A DNA stretch of 64,000 nt, taken from the NCBI RefSeq assembly GCF_001999945.1, contig NZ_CP019650.1:1-64000 (forward strand), in the 5' to 3' direction. Below, in pieces: positions 39,183-47,414 of this stretch. Each line of letters opens with the position of its first letter. The first letter of the stretch is position 1. The position numbers and the translations under genes are program-made. The stretch comes from Microbulbifer agarilyticus. Its GTDB lineage: Bacteria > Pseudomonadota > Gammaproteobacteria > Pseudomonadales > Cellvibrionaceae. Under the pieces are notes generated by a model, which worked only from the letters and a program-made list of their open reading frames with translations, did not search any database and was not told the origin of the DNA.

Positions 39183-39199
39183 CAATTAACTATTAATTG
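39183..39199. promoter_or_regulatory. Inverted repeat in the LysR/AllC divergent promoter
   Basis: CAATTAA (39183-39189) and TTAATTG (39193-39199) are a perfect 7-bp dyad around CTA. It lies 70 bp before the LysR start and 77 bp before the AllC-type gene, a likely LysR-family binding site. Confidence 0.5.
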
Positions 39200-39268
39200 C
39201 CGCTTTGGTATCTTTTTGGCACCAAGTCTAGGCAAACCCCAGGGGCGGGGATATTTCCGAGGTAAACC

Positions 39269-40231
39269 ATGGCAGCAGAGCTGAGAAACCTGTCGCTCAC
39301 ATCATTGCGCAGCTTCTACGCGGTGGGCCGCCACTGCCATTTGCGGCGAGCGGCGGAGGAGTTGCACGTGTCGCACCCGGCGCTCAGCCGGCAGATCCGT
39401 GAGCTGGAGGAGCGGCTGGGCACCGCGCTGTTCCTGCGCAGCGGCAATCGCCTGTCGCTGACCGCGGCGGGCAAGCGCTTGCACCGCTCGGTTGCCGATG
39501 CGTTTGGGCGGCTGGAACAGGGCCTGCTGACGCTGGATCCGGACAACCTCGCCGGCGAGGTGGTGATTGCGGCCACCGCCACCATTGCCTCCCGTTGGCT
39601 GCTGCGGATTCTCGCCGAGGTGCAGCAGCGCTATCCCGAGATCCGTCTGCGCCTGACCACCATTGAGCCGCGCGCGGCAAGACTCGATGAGGAGGCGGAT
39701 ATAGCCATCTGCCTCGGTGAGCCCGATGCGCCGGGACGCCAGGTTACGCCGTTATATCAGGAGCACTATTTGCCGGTGGCGAGCCCGCAACTGCTGCAGG
39801 CGCACGGTCGCGCACTGCGCCCGGCGGACCTGTTGAAGCTGCCGTTGTTGCACGACCGCCAGCAGCAATGGCGCGGCTGGTTCACTGCGCAGGGTGTGGA
39901 GTACACCCCGGCGATCCAGGGCGTCACCGTGGATTACGCCTACCAGGCCATCGAGGCGGCGCGCCTGGGTATGGGCGTGGCGCTGGCGGATCGCCTGGAA
40001 GTGAGCGAAGACCTCACCAGCGGGCGCCTGGCGACGGTGATCGAGCGCCCCTATACCATCGGCCAGTTTCTGTATCTGGTGAGTGACCACCACGGCGCCA
40101 TGCACGATCGCGCGCGCCTGGTACTGGAAAGCGTGTTCCAGTGGTTGGAGACGCGCGGCGCGGCACTGGCCACACAGGCACAAGCCCTGCAGCAGGCGCT
40201 ATCGCCCGCGGCAAAAAATGCAGATAGCTGA
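39269..40231 (+). CDS. LysR-family transcriptional regulator (GcvA-like)
   Basis: The 320-residue LysR regulator has an N-terminal winged HTH at about residues 10-68 (LRSFYAVGRHCHLRRAAEELHVSHPALSRQIRELEERLG) and a periplasmic-binding-like effector domain. AIQGVTVDYAYQAIEAARLGMGVALADRL is the GcvA-type C-terminal block. It probably controls the divergent AllC-type gene and the deiminase-type gene in response to a pathway intermediate. The C-terminal tail after residue 295 is Ala/Gln-rich (ALATQAQALQQAL). Confidence 0.92.
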   Translation: MAAELRNLSLTSLRSFYAVGRHCHLRRAAEELHVSHPALSRQIRELEERLGTALFLRSGNRLSLTAAGKRLHRSVADAFGRLEQGLLTLDPDNLAGEVVIAATATIASRWLLRILAEVQQRYPEIRLRLTTIEPRAARLDEEADIAICLGEPDAPGRQVTPLYQEHYLPVASPQLLQAHGRALRPADLLKLPLLHDRQQQWRGWFTAQGVEYTPAIQGVTVDYAYQAIEAARLGMGVALADRLEVSEDLTSGRLATVIERPYTIGQFLYLVSDHHGAMHDRARLVLESVFQWLETRGAALATQAQALQQALSPAAKNADS

Positions 40232-40292
40232 CCGCCAACCCGCTAACTTTCCTCATTTTTTACGATTTGCTCTGCTCCACCCACAAGGCTTG

Positions 40293-40314
40293 GTATCACC
40301 TGTTCAGGTGATAC
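40293..40314. promoter_or_regulatory. Palindromic operator-like site 1 (aldehyde dehydrogenase unit)
   Basis: GTATCACCTG TT CAGGTGATAC has perfect 10-bp arms. The core TCACCTGTTCAGGTGA (40296-40311) is shared, with changes only in the middle, with the site at 43457-43472 before the TonB receptor. Confidence 0.65.
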
Positions 40315-40378
40315 AGGCCCGCATGCCCTTGGCGCATACTGAATAATCCTTCAAATAACACAAACAATTGCGCAGTTT

Positions 40379-40460
40379 GTCCGCCCTGCGGACCTGATGC
40401 TCTCGCTTGCGGCCTGGACAGGCACAAGCGACGCGCAGCCGAGCAAGCGAGCCGAAAACG
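40379..40460 (+). promoter_or_regulatory. Leader with mutually exclusive hairpins before the aldehyde dehydrogenase
   Basis: A first hairpin is GTCCGC/GCGGAC (40379-40393). CTCGCTTGC (40402-40410) can pair with CAAGCGA (40425-40431), around an inner GCCT/AGGC hairpin, or with GCAAGCGAG (40443-40451), a 9-bp match. The second pairing hides the only Shine-Dalgarno candidate (GAG at 40449-40451, nine bases before ATG 40461). Switching between the two could turn translation on and off. It matches no riboswitch class I recognise. Confidence 0.45.
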
Positions 40461-41888
40461 ATGCAACACCACAATAAGCTCTACATCGATGGCAACTGGG
40501 TGGAATCGACTTCCGACGACTGGCTGGAAGTGATCAACCCCGCAACCGAGTCTGTTATCTCCCGCGTGCCTGCCGGCAGTAGCGACGACGTGGATCGAGC
40601 GGTACAGGCCGCGTCCCGCGCATTTGATGCCTGGGCCAGTACCCCGGCCGCCGAGCGCCGCGCACTGTTGCTGCGCGCCGCCGACCTGATGCAGGCGCGC
40701 GAGCAGGAACTGATTGCGGCGGTATCCGCCAGCATGGGCTGCCCCCAGCACATCGCCGGCTGGTTGCAGGTGGAGGGCCCCATCGAGGCCATGCGCCTGT
40801 TCGCCGATCAGGTCGGAATTACCGAAGAAACCGAAGAGCTCGGCCACTCGCTGGTATGGCGTGAAGCCGTTGGTGTGTGCGGGTTTATCAATCCATGGAA
40901 TTACCCGTTGCACCAGTTTGTCGGCAAGGTGGGCGCAGCGCTCGCTGCCGGCTGCACCATGGTGGTCAAACCTTCCGAGCAGACACCGCTGCAGGATTAC
41001 CTGATGGCGGAAATTTTTCACGAAGCCGGCCTGCCGGCGGGCGTTTTCAACTTGGTGCCGGGACGCGGCACAGAGGTAGGCCGCGCCCTGTGCGAGCACC
41101 CGCTGGTGGACATGATGTCGTTTACCGGCTCCACCCGCGCCGGCATCGAAATTGCCAAGGCCTGTGCGCCGACGGTCAAGCGTGTCACCCAGGAGCTGGG
41201 TGGCAAATCCCCCTATATCGTTACCGCGGATTGCGACTTAACCGCGGCGGTGCGCTACGGCGTCGATGACGTGATGATCAACAGCGGTCAGACCTGCACC
41301 GCACTCACCCGTATGCTGGTGCCCCGCAGTCGTATCGGCGAGGCGCTGGACATTGTGCGCACGCGCGTCGCCGAGATCGAAGTGGGTATGGGTGAATCTG
41401 CGTTTATGGGCCCGGTTTCCTCCCGGCGCCAGTGGCAGCAGGTTCAGGACTATATTCAGATTGGCATGGACGAGGGCGCAACACCGGTGTGCGGTGGCCT
41501 CGGCAAACCGCAAGGGCTGGAGCAGGGCTATTTTGCGCGGCCAACCGTTTTTGCAGGTGTCACCAATGACATGCGCATCGCGCGCGAGGAAATTTTCGGC
41601 CCGGTGCTGTGCATCATCGCCTACGATGACCTGGAGCAGGCGGTGGCAATCGCCAACGATACGCCCTACGGATTGTCTTCCGGCGTGTTCGCCAAAGACA
41701 ACACCGCAGCGCTGGCCATTGCGCGACGTATTCGCGCGGGGCTGTGCTTTGTTAATGGCGGCGAGTTCAATTACCAGGCGCCGTTTGGGGGCTTCAAACA
41801 AAGCGGTAATGGCCGCGAGTTCTCCCACCATGGTGTCGAAGAGTTTACCGAAATCAAATCCGCACAACTGGCTGTGCATGCAAGCTAA
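40461..41888 (+). CDS. NAD(P)-dependent aldehyde dehydrogenase (amino-/betaine-aldehyde type)
   Basis: The 475-residue enzyme (ATG 40461; the frame is open upstream to 40407 but MQHHNKLYIDGNWVES is the family start) oxidises an aldehyde to its acid. Motifs are the Rossmann GFINPWNYPLHQ, VKPSEQTP, FTGSTRAG, the general-base Glu in TQELGGKSP, the nucleophile Cys in NSGQTCTALTRM, and EEIFGPVL. It resembles aldehyde dehydrogenases of polyamine, betaine and guanidinobutyraldehyde degradation. The APC permease follows 53 bp later in the same transcript. Confidence 0.93.
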   Translation: MQHHNKLYIDGNWVESTSDDWLEVINPATESVISRVPAGSSDDVDRAVQAASRAFDAWASTPAAERRALLLRAADLMQAREQELIAAVSASMGCPQHIAGWLQVEGPIEAMRLFADQVGITEETEELGHSLVWREAVGVCGFINPWNYPLHQFVGKVGAALAAGCTMVVKPSEQTPLQDYLMAEIFHEAGLPAGVFNLVPGRGTEVGRALCEHPLVDMMSFTGSTRAGIEIAKACAPTVKRVTQELGGKSPYIVTADCDLTAAVRYGVDDVMINSGQTCTALTRMLVPRSRIGEALDIVRTRVAEIEVGMGESAFMGPVSSRRQWQQVQDYIQIGMDEGATPVCGGLGKPQGLEQGYFARPTVFAGVTNDMRIAREEIFGPVLCIIAYDDLEQAVAIANDTPYGLSSGVFAKDNTAALAIARRIRAGLCFVNGGEFNYQAPFGGFKQSGNGREFSHHGVEEFTEIKSAQLAVHAS

Positions 41889-41941
41889 GGCACACTCCGG
41901 CAAACACTGAACAACAACATAAAACACGCGGGAGAATCTCC

Positions 41942-43345
41942 GTGACAGAAGTAGCCGTCAAAAAGAATCTTGGTAAGCGGGACATGATCCTGTTTACCGT
42001 GTCTGCCATTTTGCTGGTGGATACCCTCGCCGCCACCGCCGCCATCGGTACCTCGAGTATTTTCTGGTGGTTGTTCCTGGGTGTGTTTTTCTTTGTGCCT
42101 TTTGCCCTGGTATCTGCCGAGCTGGGCTGCGCCTACCCGGAGAAAGGCGGTATTTACGCCTGGGTACGCGATGCCTTTGGCGGTCGCTGGGCGTCGCGGG
42201 TGAGCTGGAGCTACTGGGTCAATGTAGCGATCTGGATGCCGGCGATCTTTATTTTGTTTGCCGGCGTGGCCAAGCAATTGTTCTGGCCGGATATGACTGT
42301 CACCGCGCAGATTGTAATGGGCGTGGTACTGACCTGGATTGCCGTCGCCGCCAACGTGGTCACCCTCAACGTCGGTAAGTGGGTGCCAAACATCGGCGCG
42401 ATTTTTAAAATACTGATCTTTGTTGCGATCATTGTCGGCGCCGGGTTTTACGCGGCGGAAAACGGCCTCGCCAATCCGATCACTCTGGACAGCATCAAAC
42501 CGAACCTGAGTGACAGCCTGCAATATATTCCCGCGATCATTTACGGCATGCTCGGTTTTGAATTGATCAGCGCCAGTAGTGATGAAATGCGCAACCCCAA
42601 GCGCGATGTGCCGCGTTCCATTCTGATTTCCGGTGCCATTATTCTTGCACTGTACACCCTCGGCACCATGGCAATCCTCGCGGCCATTCCCTCACAGGAT
42701 ATCGACCTGGTCGAGGGGCTGGTGGACACGCTGCGCCTGTTCTTCGCGCCGCTGCCGTTTGGCGATGCGCTGGTGATGGCACTGGGCATTGCCGCGCTGT
42801 ATACCTTTTTCTCCAACGGCGTTACCTGGGCTATTGGCGGTAACCGCGCGGCGGCGGAAGCAGCCGAAGAGGGCGAACTGCCGCGTGCCTTTGCAATAAA
42901 AAGCGTTACCCGCAATACGCCGGTGGGCGCTGCAATTCTGATGGGCGTGATGAGTACTGTGATTCTGGTGCTGTACGGTTTTCTGGTGGATTCGAATGAA
43001 GATCTGTTCTGGTCGCTGTTCGCATTTAGCGGGGTCATTTTCCTGTTGCCCTACGTCGGTATGTTCCTGGCGTTTTTGAAAATGCGCCGCGTGGATAGTG
43101 AGCGCGAACGTCCTTTCCGTGTGCCCGGCAACCGCCTGTTTGTGCGCGCACTGACACTGTTCTGCGTGGCGATCCTTGCCGGCAGTATCTTCCTGTTTAT
43201 TTACACTCCCGGTGAGGGCGTGCAGTGGCCGGTGTTGATTGGTTCCTTCGTGACCCTGCTGCTCGGTGAACTGGCGATCTTGTGGGCGGAAAAACAGGGG
43301 CGCGGTCAGCCGCCGGTGACCCCGGCAATGCGCGCAATGCTGTAA
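41942..43345 (+). CDS. APC-superfamily amino acid/amine permease
   Basis: The 467-residue inner-membrane transporter has about 12 hydrophobic segments. ILFTVSAILLVDTLAATAAIG in TM1 and FVPFALVSAELGCAYPEKGGIYAWVRDAFG in TM2-3 are the APC-family signature, and GFELISASSDEMRNPKRDVPRSI is the loop seen in putrescine/amino acid permeases. GTG 41942 follows GGGAG. With the aldehyde dehydrogenase and oxidase it suggests uptake of an amine or amino acid. A terminator follows. Confidence 0.92.
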   Translation: MTEVAVKKNLGKRDMILFTVSAILLVDTLAATAAIGTSSIFWWLFLGVFFFVPFALVSAELGCAYPEKGGIYAWVRDAFGGRWASRVSWSYWVNVAIWMPAIFILFAGVAKQLFWPDMTVTAQIVMGVVLTWIAVAANVVTLNVGKWVPNIGAIFKILIFVAIIVGAGFYAAENGLANPITLDSIKPNLSDSLQYIPAIIYGMLGFELISASSDEMRNPKRDVPRSILISGAIILALYTLGTMAILAAIPSQDIDLVEGLVDTLRLFFAPLPFGDALVMALGIAALYTFFSNGVTWAIGGNRAAAEAAEEGELPRAFAIKSVTRNTPVGAAILMGVMSTVILVLYGFLVDSNEDLFWSLFAFSGVIFLLPYVGMFLAFLKMRRVDSERERPFRVPGNRLFVRALTLFCVAILAGSIFLFIYTPGEGVQWPVLIGSFVTLLLGELAILWAEKQGRGQPPVTPAMRAML

Positions 43346-43390
43346 CCCGCAAGCGTTTCCGTTAGCTGAAAAATTAGCCGCAAAATGCAG

Positions 43391-43421
43391 CACAAAAACC
43401 CGCTTTTTGCGGGTTTTTGTG
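43391..43421 (+). terminator. Terminator after the permease gene
   Basis: CACAAAAACCCGC and GCGGGTTTTTGTG form a perfect 13-bp stem around TTTTT; the 3' arm supplies the T-run. Confidence 0.93.
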
Positions 43422-43456
43422 CTTGTTGTGCCGTGTCCGATGATCCCTCCCGCACC

Positions 43457-43472
43457 TCACCCGTTGGGGTGA
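43457..43472. promoter_or_regulatory. Palindromic operator-like site 2 (TonB receptor unit)
   Basis: TCACCCGTTGGGGTGA has perfect 6-bp arms. Compared with site 1 the consensus is TCACCYGTTSRGGTGA. It lies 74 bp before the TonB receptor start. Confidence 0.6.
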
Positions 43473-43475
43473 TAG

Positions 43476-43495
43476 CCGAATAGTTGTTCGGTTTT
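43476..43495 (+). terminator. Weak terminator-like hairpin before the TonB receptor
   Basis: CCGAA and TTCGG pair around TAGTTG, followed by TTTTTATAG. It is either a second terminator for the permease unit or an attenuator in the receptor leader. Confidence 0.4.
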
Positions 43496-43545
43496 TATAG
43501 TCTCCCTCAACATAAAACCGATAATTTTTTGAAGGGGAGATCGTC

Positions 43546-45873
43546 ATGGAAATGCTGAATCGTTCCAGCCGACGTTTTGCGAAAAACACACTTGCGGTCG
43601 CCATCACCGGCGCATTTCTTTCGACGCTCGGTGTGACCACCAACGCGTTTGCCAACCAGATCGAAGAAGTTGCCGTGACCGCGCAAAAGCGCGAACAGTC
43701 GGTAAATGACATTGGTGTATCTGCCAACGCGTTCAGCGGTGAAATGATGCAGAGCCTGGGCATCGACAGCGCGGTGGATCTCGGCGCGCACACGCCGGGC
43801 CTGGTGACTGTGAACTCCACCTCTGGTGGCACCCCGGTGTTCGCCATTCGCGGCATCGGTCTCGACGATTTCAGCCCCAACAACAGCAGCGGTGTGGGTA
43901 TCTACACCGATGAAGTGTTTGCCAGCAACCCATCCTTCCTCGGCGGCCAGTTGTTCGATATCGAACGCGTCGAAGTACTGAAAGGCCCGCAGGGTACCCT
44001 GTACGGTAAAAATACCACCGGCGGTGCGATTAACTTTATCAGTGCCAAACCCACCGACGAATTTGAAGCGTTTGTGGATGCGGGTATCGGCAATTACGGT
44101 TCTCACGAGCTGACCGGTGTGGTGAGCGGTGCAATCAGCGGCGAAGTCCTCGGCCGCCTGAGTCTGAACATGTCCAAGGCCGATGGCTGGCAAAAAGATG
44201 CGCAGAGCGGACGTGAATTTGGCGGCGTGGACCGTTCCGCCGGGCGCGGCCAGATCCTGTTCCCGTTTGCGGATAACGGTGAAGCCCTGGCCAAGGTCTA
44301 TTTCAGCAATGACAAATCCACGCCGGTATCCCCGCAGGTTAGCGGCCTCGGCGAAGCCTTCGGCGATCCGTCGTTCGATGTGCTCAACAGCAGCGATGAC
44401 CACACTGTCGTCAACGTTGGCGACCTGAAGGTTGCCCGCGATGAATCCGGCTACGGTGCTTCCCTTAACTTGAGCTATGGCTTTGAAACCCTGGATGTGG
44501 TTTCCATTACCGCGTTCGATGCCTACGACCGCAATGTGGTAGACAACTACGGCGGCTCCTCCGCGGCCATTCTGGACCTGTACCAGGACAACGAAATGAA
44601 CCAGTGGTCGCAGGAGTTCCGCCTGGTGAGCAATGGCGATGGCCGTGTTACCTGGGTGGCCGGCGTAAATATTTCTGAAGATACGGTAAAGGTACACGAC
44701 GTATTTGACGATTCGTTCTTCGTGACCGACTCCGTCGCCAGCACCTTTGTGCTCGATCCAGCGGACGTAAGTGCGCAGGGCTGGGACTTGCTCACCGCGC
44801 AATACGAACAGGTTACCAAGTCCTGGGGGGCTTACCTGCACACCGAAACCATGCTGACCGATTCGCTGAATCTGATCGCCGGTGTGCGCTACAGTGCCGA
44901 TGACCGCACCTTCGATGGTATTTCTACCAATCACGACGACATCTACTCGTTTAACGACACTATTGCCGAGCTCGACGACAGTACCAGTGAAAATTCCCTA
45001 ACCGGAAAACTGGGACTGGACTGGCAGGTAAACGACGACTTCCTGCTCTACGCGAATGTGGCTAACAGCTACAAGGCCGGCGCTTACTACGGTGCGGCGA
45101 TTCTCGACGACATCAGCTGGGCGTACGTGAAGCCGGAAAAGGTGCTGTCCTACGAGGCGGGCTTCAAGGCCACCTTGTTTGACGCGTCACTGCAATTGAA
45201 CGGTGCCCTGTTCAGCCTCGACTACACCGACCGTCAGTCACTGGTCACCATTATCGTTGACGACTTCAGTAACTTCCTCGAATTCCCGGTTGCCGACACC
45301 ACCCTGGTGAATGTGCCGGAATCCAAGACCAACGGCTTTGAACTCGACTTGCACTGGCTGCCCACCGATAACCTGACCGTTATGGCCGGGGTTGCCTTCC
45401 TCGACAGCGAAGTTACTCGCGCGCCGACCACTGCGGGTATGCGCGGTATCTCCGCCGATCCTTCGGTAAACGATACTGCGGACGGCGTGGATCAGCTGTT
45501 TGTGGATGCACTCGCAGCACCGCTGCCCGCGGGCGCGTCCCTGTCGCAGGCGCCGGAGTGGAGCTACAACAGTTTGCTCGCCTACGACTTGCCGCTGGCG
45601 AATTACAACCTGCGCCTGCAAACCAGCTACACCTACAGCGATGAAATGACCGCACAGCTAGCGGACGACAATGCACTGTCCGGCCCGGTACATTCCTGGG
45701 ATGCAGAAGCAACCCTGGGTGATGGGGATGAGCGCTGGCAGGTGAGCGGTTGGATCAAAAATATTGAAGACAGCAGCGCTGAAACCTATGCGTTCTCCAG
45801 TTTCGCGGGGCGCTCCTACTATCGCCAGGCACCGACTACCTTCGGGGTATCGGTCCGTTACAACTTCTTCTAA
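43546..45873 (+). CDS. TonB-dependent outer-membrane receptor (substrate unknown)
   Basis: The 775-residue receptor has an N-terminal signal peptide (cut near NAFANQIEE), the TonB-box-like EEVAVTAQKREQSVNDIGVS, a plug domain with FAIRGIGLDDFSPNNSSGVGIYTDEVF and VLKGPQGTLYGKNTTGGAINF, and a barrel ending in SVRYNFF. The plug type is that of receptors for non-iron substrates in marine and Caulobacter-type bacteria. No Fur-like site precedes it; instead it has the palindrome shared with the aldehyde dehydrogenase promoter. GGGGAG lies before ATG 43546. The FAD oxidase gene starts 38 bp downstream, so it likely imports that enzyme's substrate. Confidence 0.94.
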   Translation: MEMLNRSSRRFAKNTLAVAITGAFLSTLGVTTNAFANQIEEVAVTAQKREQSVNDIGVSANAFSGEMMQSLGIDSAVDLGAHTPGLVTVNSTSGGTPVFAIRGIGLDDFSPNNSSGVGIYTDEVFASNPSFLGGQLFDIERVEVLKGPQGTLYGKNTTGGAINFISAKPTDEFEAFVDAGIGNYGSHELTGVVSGAISGEVLGRLSLNMSKADGWQKDAQSGREFGGVDRSAGRGQILFPFADNGEALAKVYFSNDKSTPVSPQVSGLGEAFGDPSFDVLNSSDDHTVVNVGDLKVARDESGYGASLNLSYGFETLDVVSITAFDAYDRNVVDNYGGSSAAILDLYQDNEMNQWSQEFRLVSNGDGRVTWVAGVNISEDTVKVHDVFDDSFFVTDSVASTFVLDPADVSAQGWDLLTAQYEQVTKSWGAYLHTETMLTDSLNLIAGVRYSADDRTFDGISTNHDDIYSFNDTIAELDDSTSENSLTGKLGLDWQVNDDFLLYANVANSYKAGAYYGAAILDDISWAYVKPEKVLSYEAGFKATLFDASLQLNGALFSLDYTDRQSLVTIIVDDFSNFLEFPVADTTLVNVPESKTNGFELDLHWLPTDNLTVMAGVAFLDSEVTRAPTTAGMRGISADPSVNDTADGVDQLFVDALAAPLPAGASLSQAPEWSYNSLLAYDLPLANYNLRLQTSYTYSDEMTAQLADDNALSGPVHSWDAEATLGDGDERWQVSGWIKNIEDSSAETYAFSSFAGRSYYRQAPTTFGVSVRYNFF

Positions 45874-45911
45874 TTACCGACCGGCGATAGATTGGTTGAT
45901 GAGAGATAATT

Positions 45912-47327
45912 ATGTGTGATGAACAGACCAGGGCCGAAGCCCTGGCAGCGTTACAGGGCACAACCTTTTTTCCCTACTGGCTCGACGCGCCACAGCGTCC
46001 GGCAGATGAGCCGGCCCTGCAGTGTGCGCTGACCTGTGACCTGCTCATCGTTGGCGGTGGCTTTACCGGTTTGTGGGCAGCGTTGCAGGCAAAAGAGGCA
46101 AACCCCGAGCGCGACGTGGTTCTGATCGAAGCCAACAGTATTGCCATCGGCGCCTCCGGGCGCCCGGCGGCAATTCTGTCCACCTCGGTAATGCACGGCC
46201 TCGCCAATGCCCTGCGCTTGTTTCCGCAAGATATGGAAACCCTGGAACAGTTGGGTAAGGAAAACCTCGACGGTTTCCGCGAAACCATCGAGCGCTACGG
46301 TATCGACTGCGACCTGGAGTGGGGTGGCGAACTGACCGTAGCCATCGGTGACGAAGGCCGCGAAGATATCGAAAAAGAGTACAAGCTGTACCGTCACTAC
46401 GGGCACGACGCACACCTGCTGGATCGCGATGCCGTTCAGCGGGAAGTGAACTCGCCGTTGTTCAACGGCGGGCTCTGGTCCAAACAGCGCAGTGGTACCG
46501 TGCACCCGGCAAAACTCGCCTGGGGATTGAAACTTGTCGCCGCTGAGCTGGGTGTGCAGATTTACGAAAATACGCCCATGGTGAGCAACCAGCAGAACAA
46601 GCAGGGTGTGCTGGTAAAAACCGCGCAAGGCCAGGTGCAGGCGAACAAGGTATTGCTGGCAACCAATGCGTTTGCCGCCGGCCATCGAAAAATTCGCAAT
46701 CGCGTAGCGGCCATTCGCGATCGCATTGTTGTTACCGAACCGCTTAGCGAAGAGCAGATGGCATCGATTGGCTGGCAGAACCGCCAGGGTATCTACGATA
46801 CCCGCACCCAGCTGAACTATATGCGCCTTACTGCCGATAACCGTATTTTGTTTGGCGGCCGCCTGGACTACTTCTTTGGTAACAATACCGATCCCGCAGA
46901 AGATAAACAGGCGGACCCGTATCTGCGCCTTGTGGATAACTTCTACCGCACCTTCCCGACACTGCGCGGCATTCGCTTCAGTCACGCGTGGAGTGGACCG
47001 ATTGCACTGACTACGCGCATGGCGGTGCACTACCAGTCTTATCACGGTGGCAAAATGCTCTACGCCGGTGGCTATTCCGGTTTTGGTGTGACCGCCACAC
47101 GTTTCGGTGCGCGGGTAGCGCTGGCGATGCTGGATGACGCGCAGGTGCCAGAGCGCAACCTGCAGTTTGCGCGCACACAACCGGCATTTATACCGCCGGA
47201 ACCGTTCCGCTGGATCGGCGCCAAGATCACCATGTATGCGCTGGATACCCTGGACGAAAAGGGTGGCTGGCGTATTCCCTGGGTGCGCATGGTGGAAAAA
47301 ATGGGATTCCCCATCACGCAAAAGTAA
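45912..47327 (+). CDS. FAD-dependent amine/amino acid oxidoreductase (DAO family)
   Basis: The 471-residue flavoprotein has the dinucleotide motif DLLIVGGGFTGLWAALQAKE followed by VVLIEANSIAIGASGRPAAI, where the GASGR segment is typical of gamma-glutamylputrescine and glycine oxidases. Near the C-terminus, YAGGYSGFGVTATRFGARVALAML is the second FAD-contact block. It would oxidise an amine to an aldehyde or imine, feeding the aldehyde dehydrogenase at 40.5 kb. No signal peptide, hence cytoplasmic. Transcribed with the TonB receptor. Confidence 0.9.
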   Translation: MCDEQTRAEALAALQGTTFFPYWLDAPQRPADEPALQCALTCDLLIVGGGFTGLWAALQAKEANPERDVVLIEANSIAIGASGRPAAILSTSVMHGLANALRLFPQDMETLEQLGKENLDGFRETIERYGIDCDLEWGGELTVAIGDEGREDIEKEYKLYRHYGHDAHLLDRDAVQREVNSPLFNGGLWSKQRSGTVHPAKLAWGLKLVAAELGVQIYENTPMVSNQQNKQGVLVKTAQGQVQANKVLLATNAFAAGHRKIRNRVAAIRDRIVVTEPLSEEQMASIGWQNRQGIYDTRTQLNYMRLTADNRILFGGRLDYFFGNNTDPAEDKQADPYLRLVDNFYRTFPTLRGIRFSHAWSGPIALTTRMAVHYQSYHGGKMLYAGGYSGFGVTATRFGARVALAMLDDAQVPERNLQFARTQPAFIPPEPFRWIGAKITMYALDTLDEKGGWRIPWVRMVEKMGFPITQK

Positions 47328-47414
47328 GTTTCTGTTTCCGAGTGTGAAATCGTTTCCGCACCGCCGCGTCGCGATCTATATAGCGGCCTGGTTAGGTGCG
47401 GTTTTTTATGTCGG

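Noticed and set aside
40379..40460. Known guanidine riboswitch (ykkC classes) before the aldehyde dehydrogenase
   Set aside because: The conserved loops of the known guanidine classes (for example ACGR loops) are not found.
43507..44934. Long open frame antisense to the second TonB receptor (475 codons)
   Set aside because: The receptor reading is unambiguous; long antisense frames are expected from GC-rich codon use. Similar frames opposite dprA, the FAD oxidase and prlC were rejected for the same reason.
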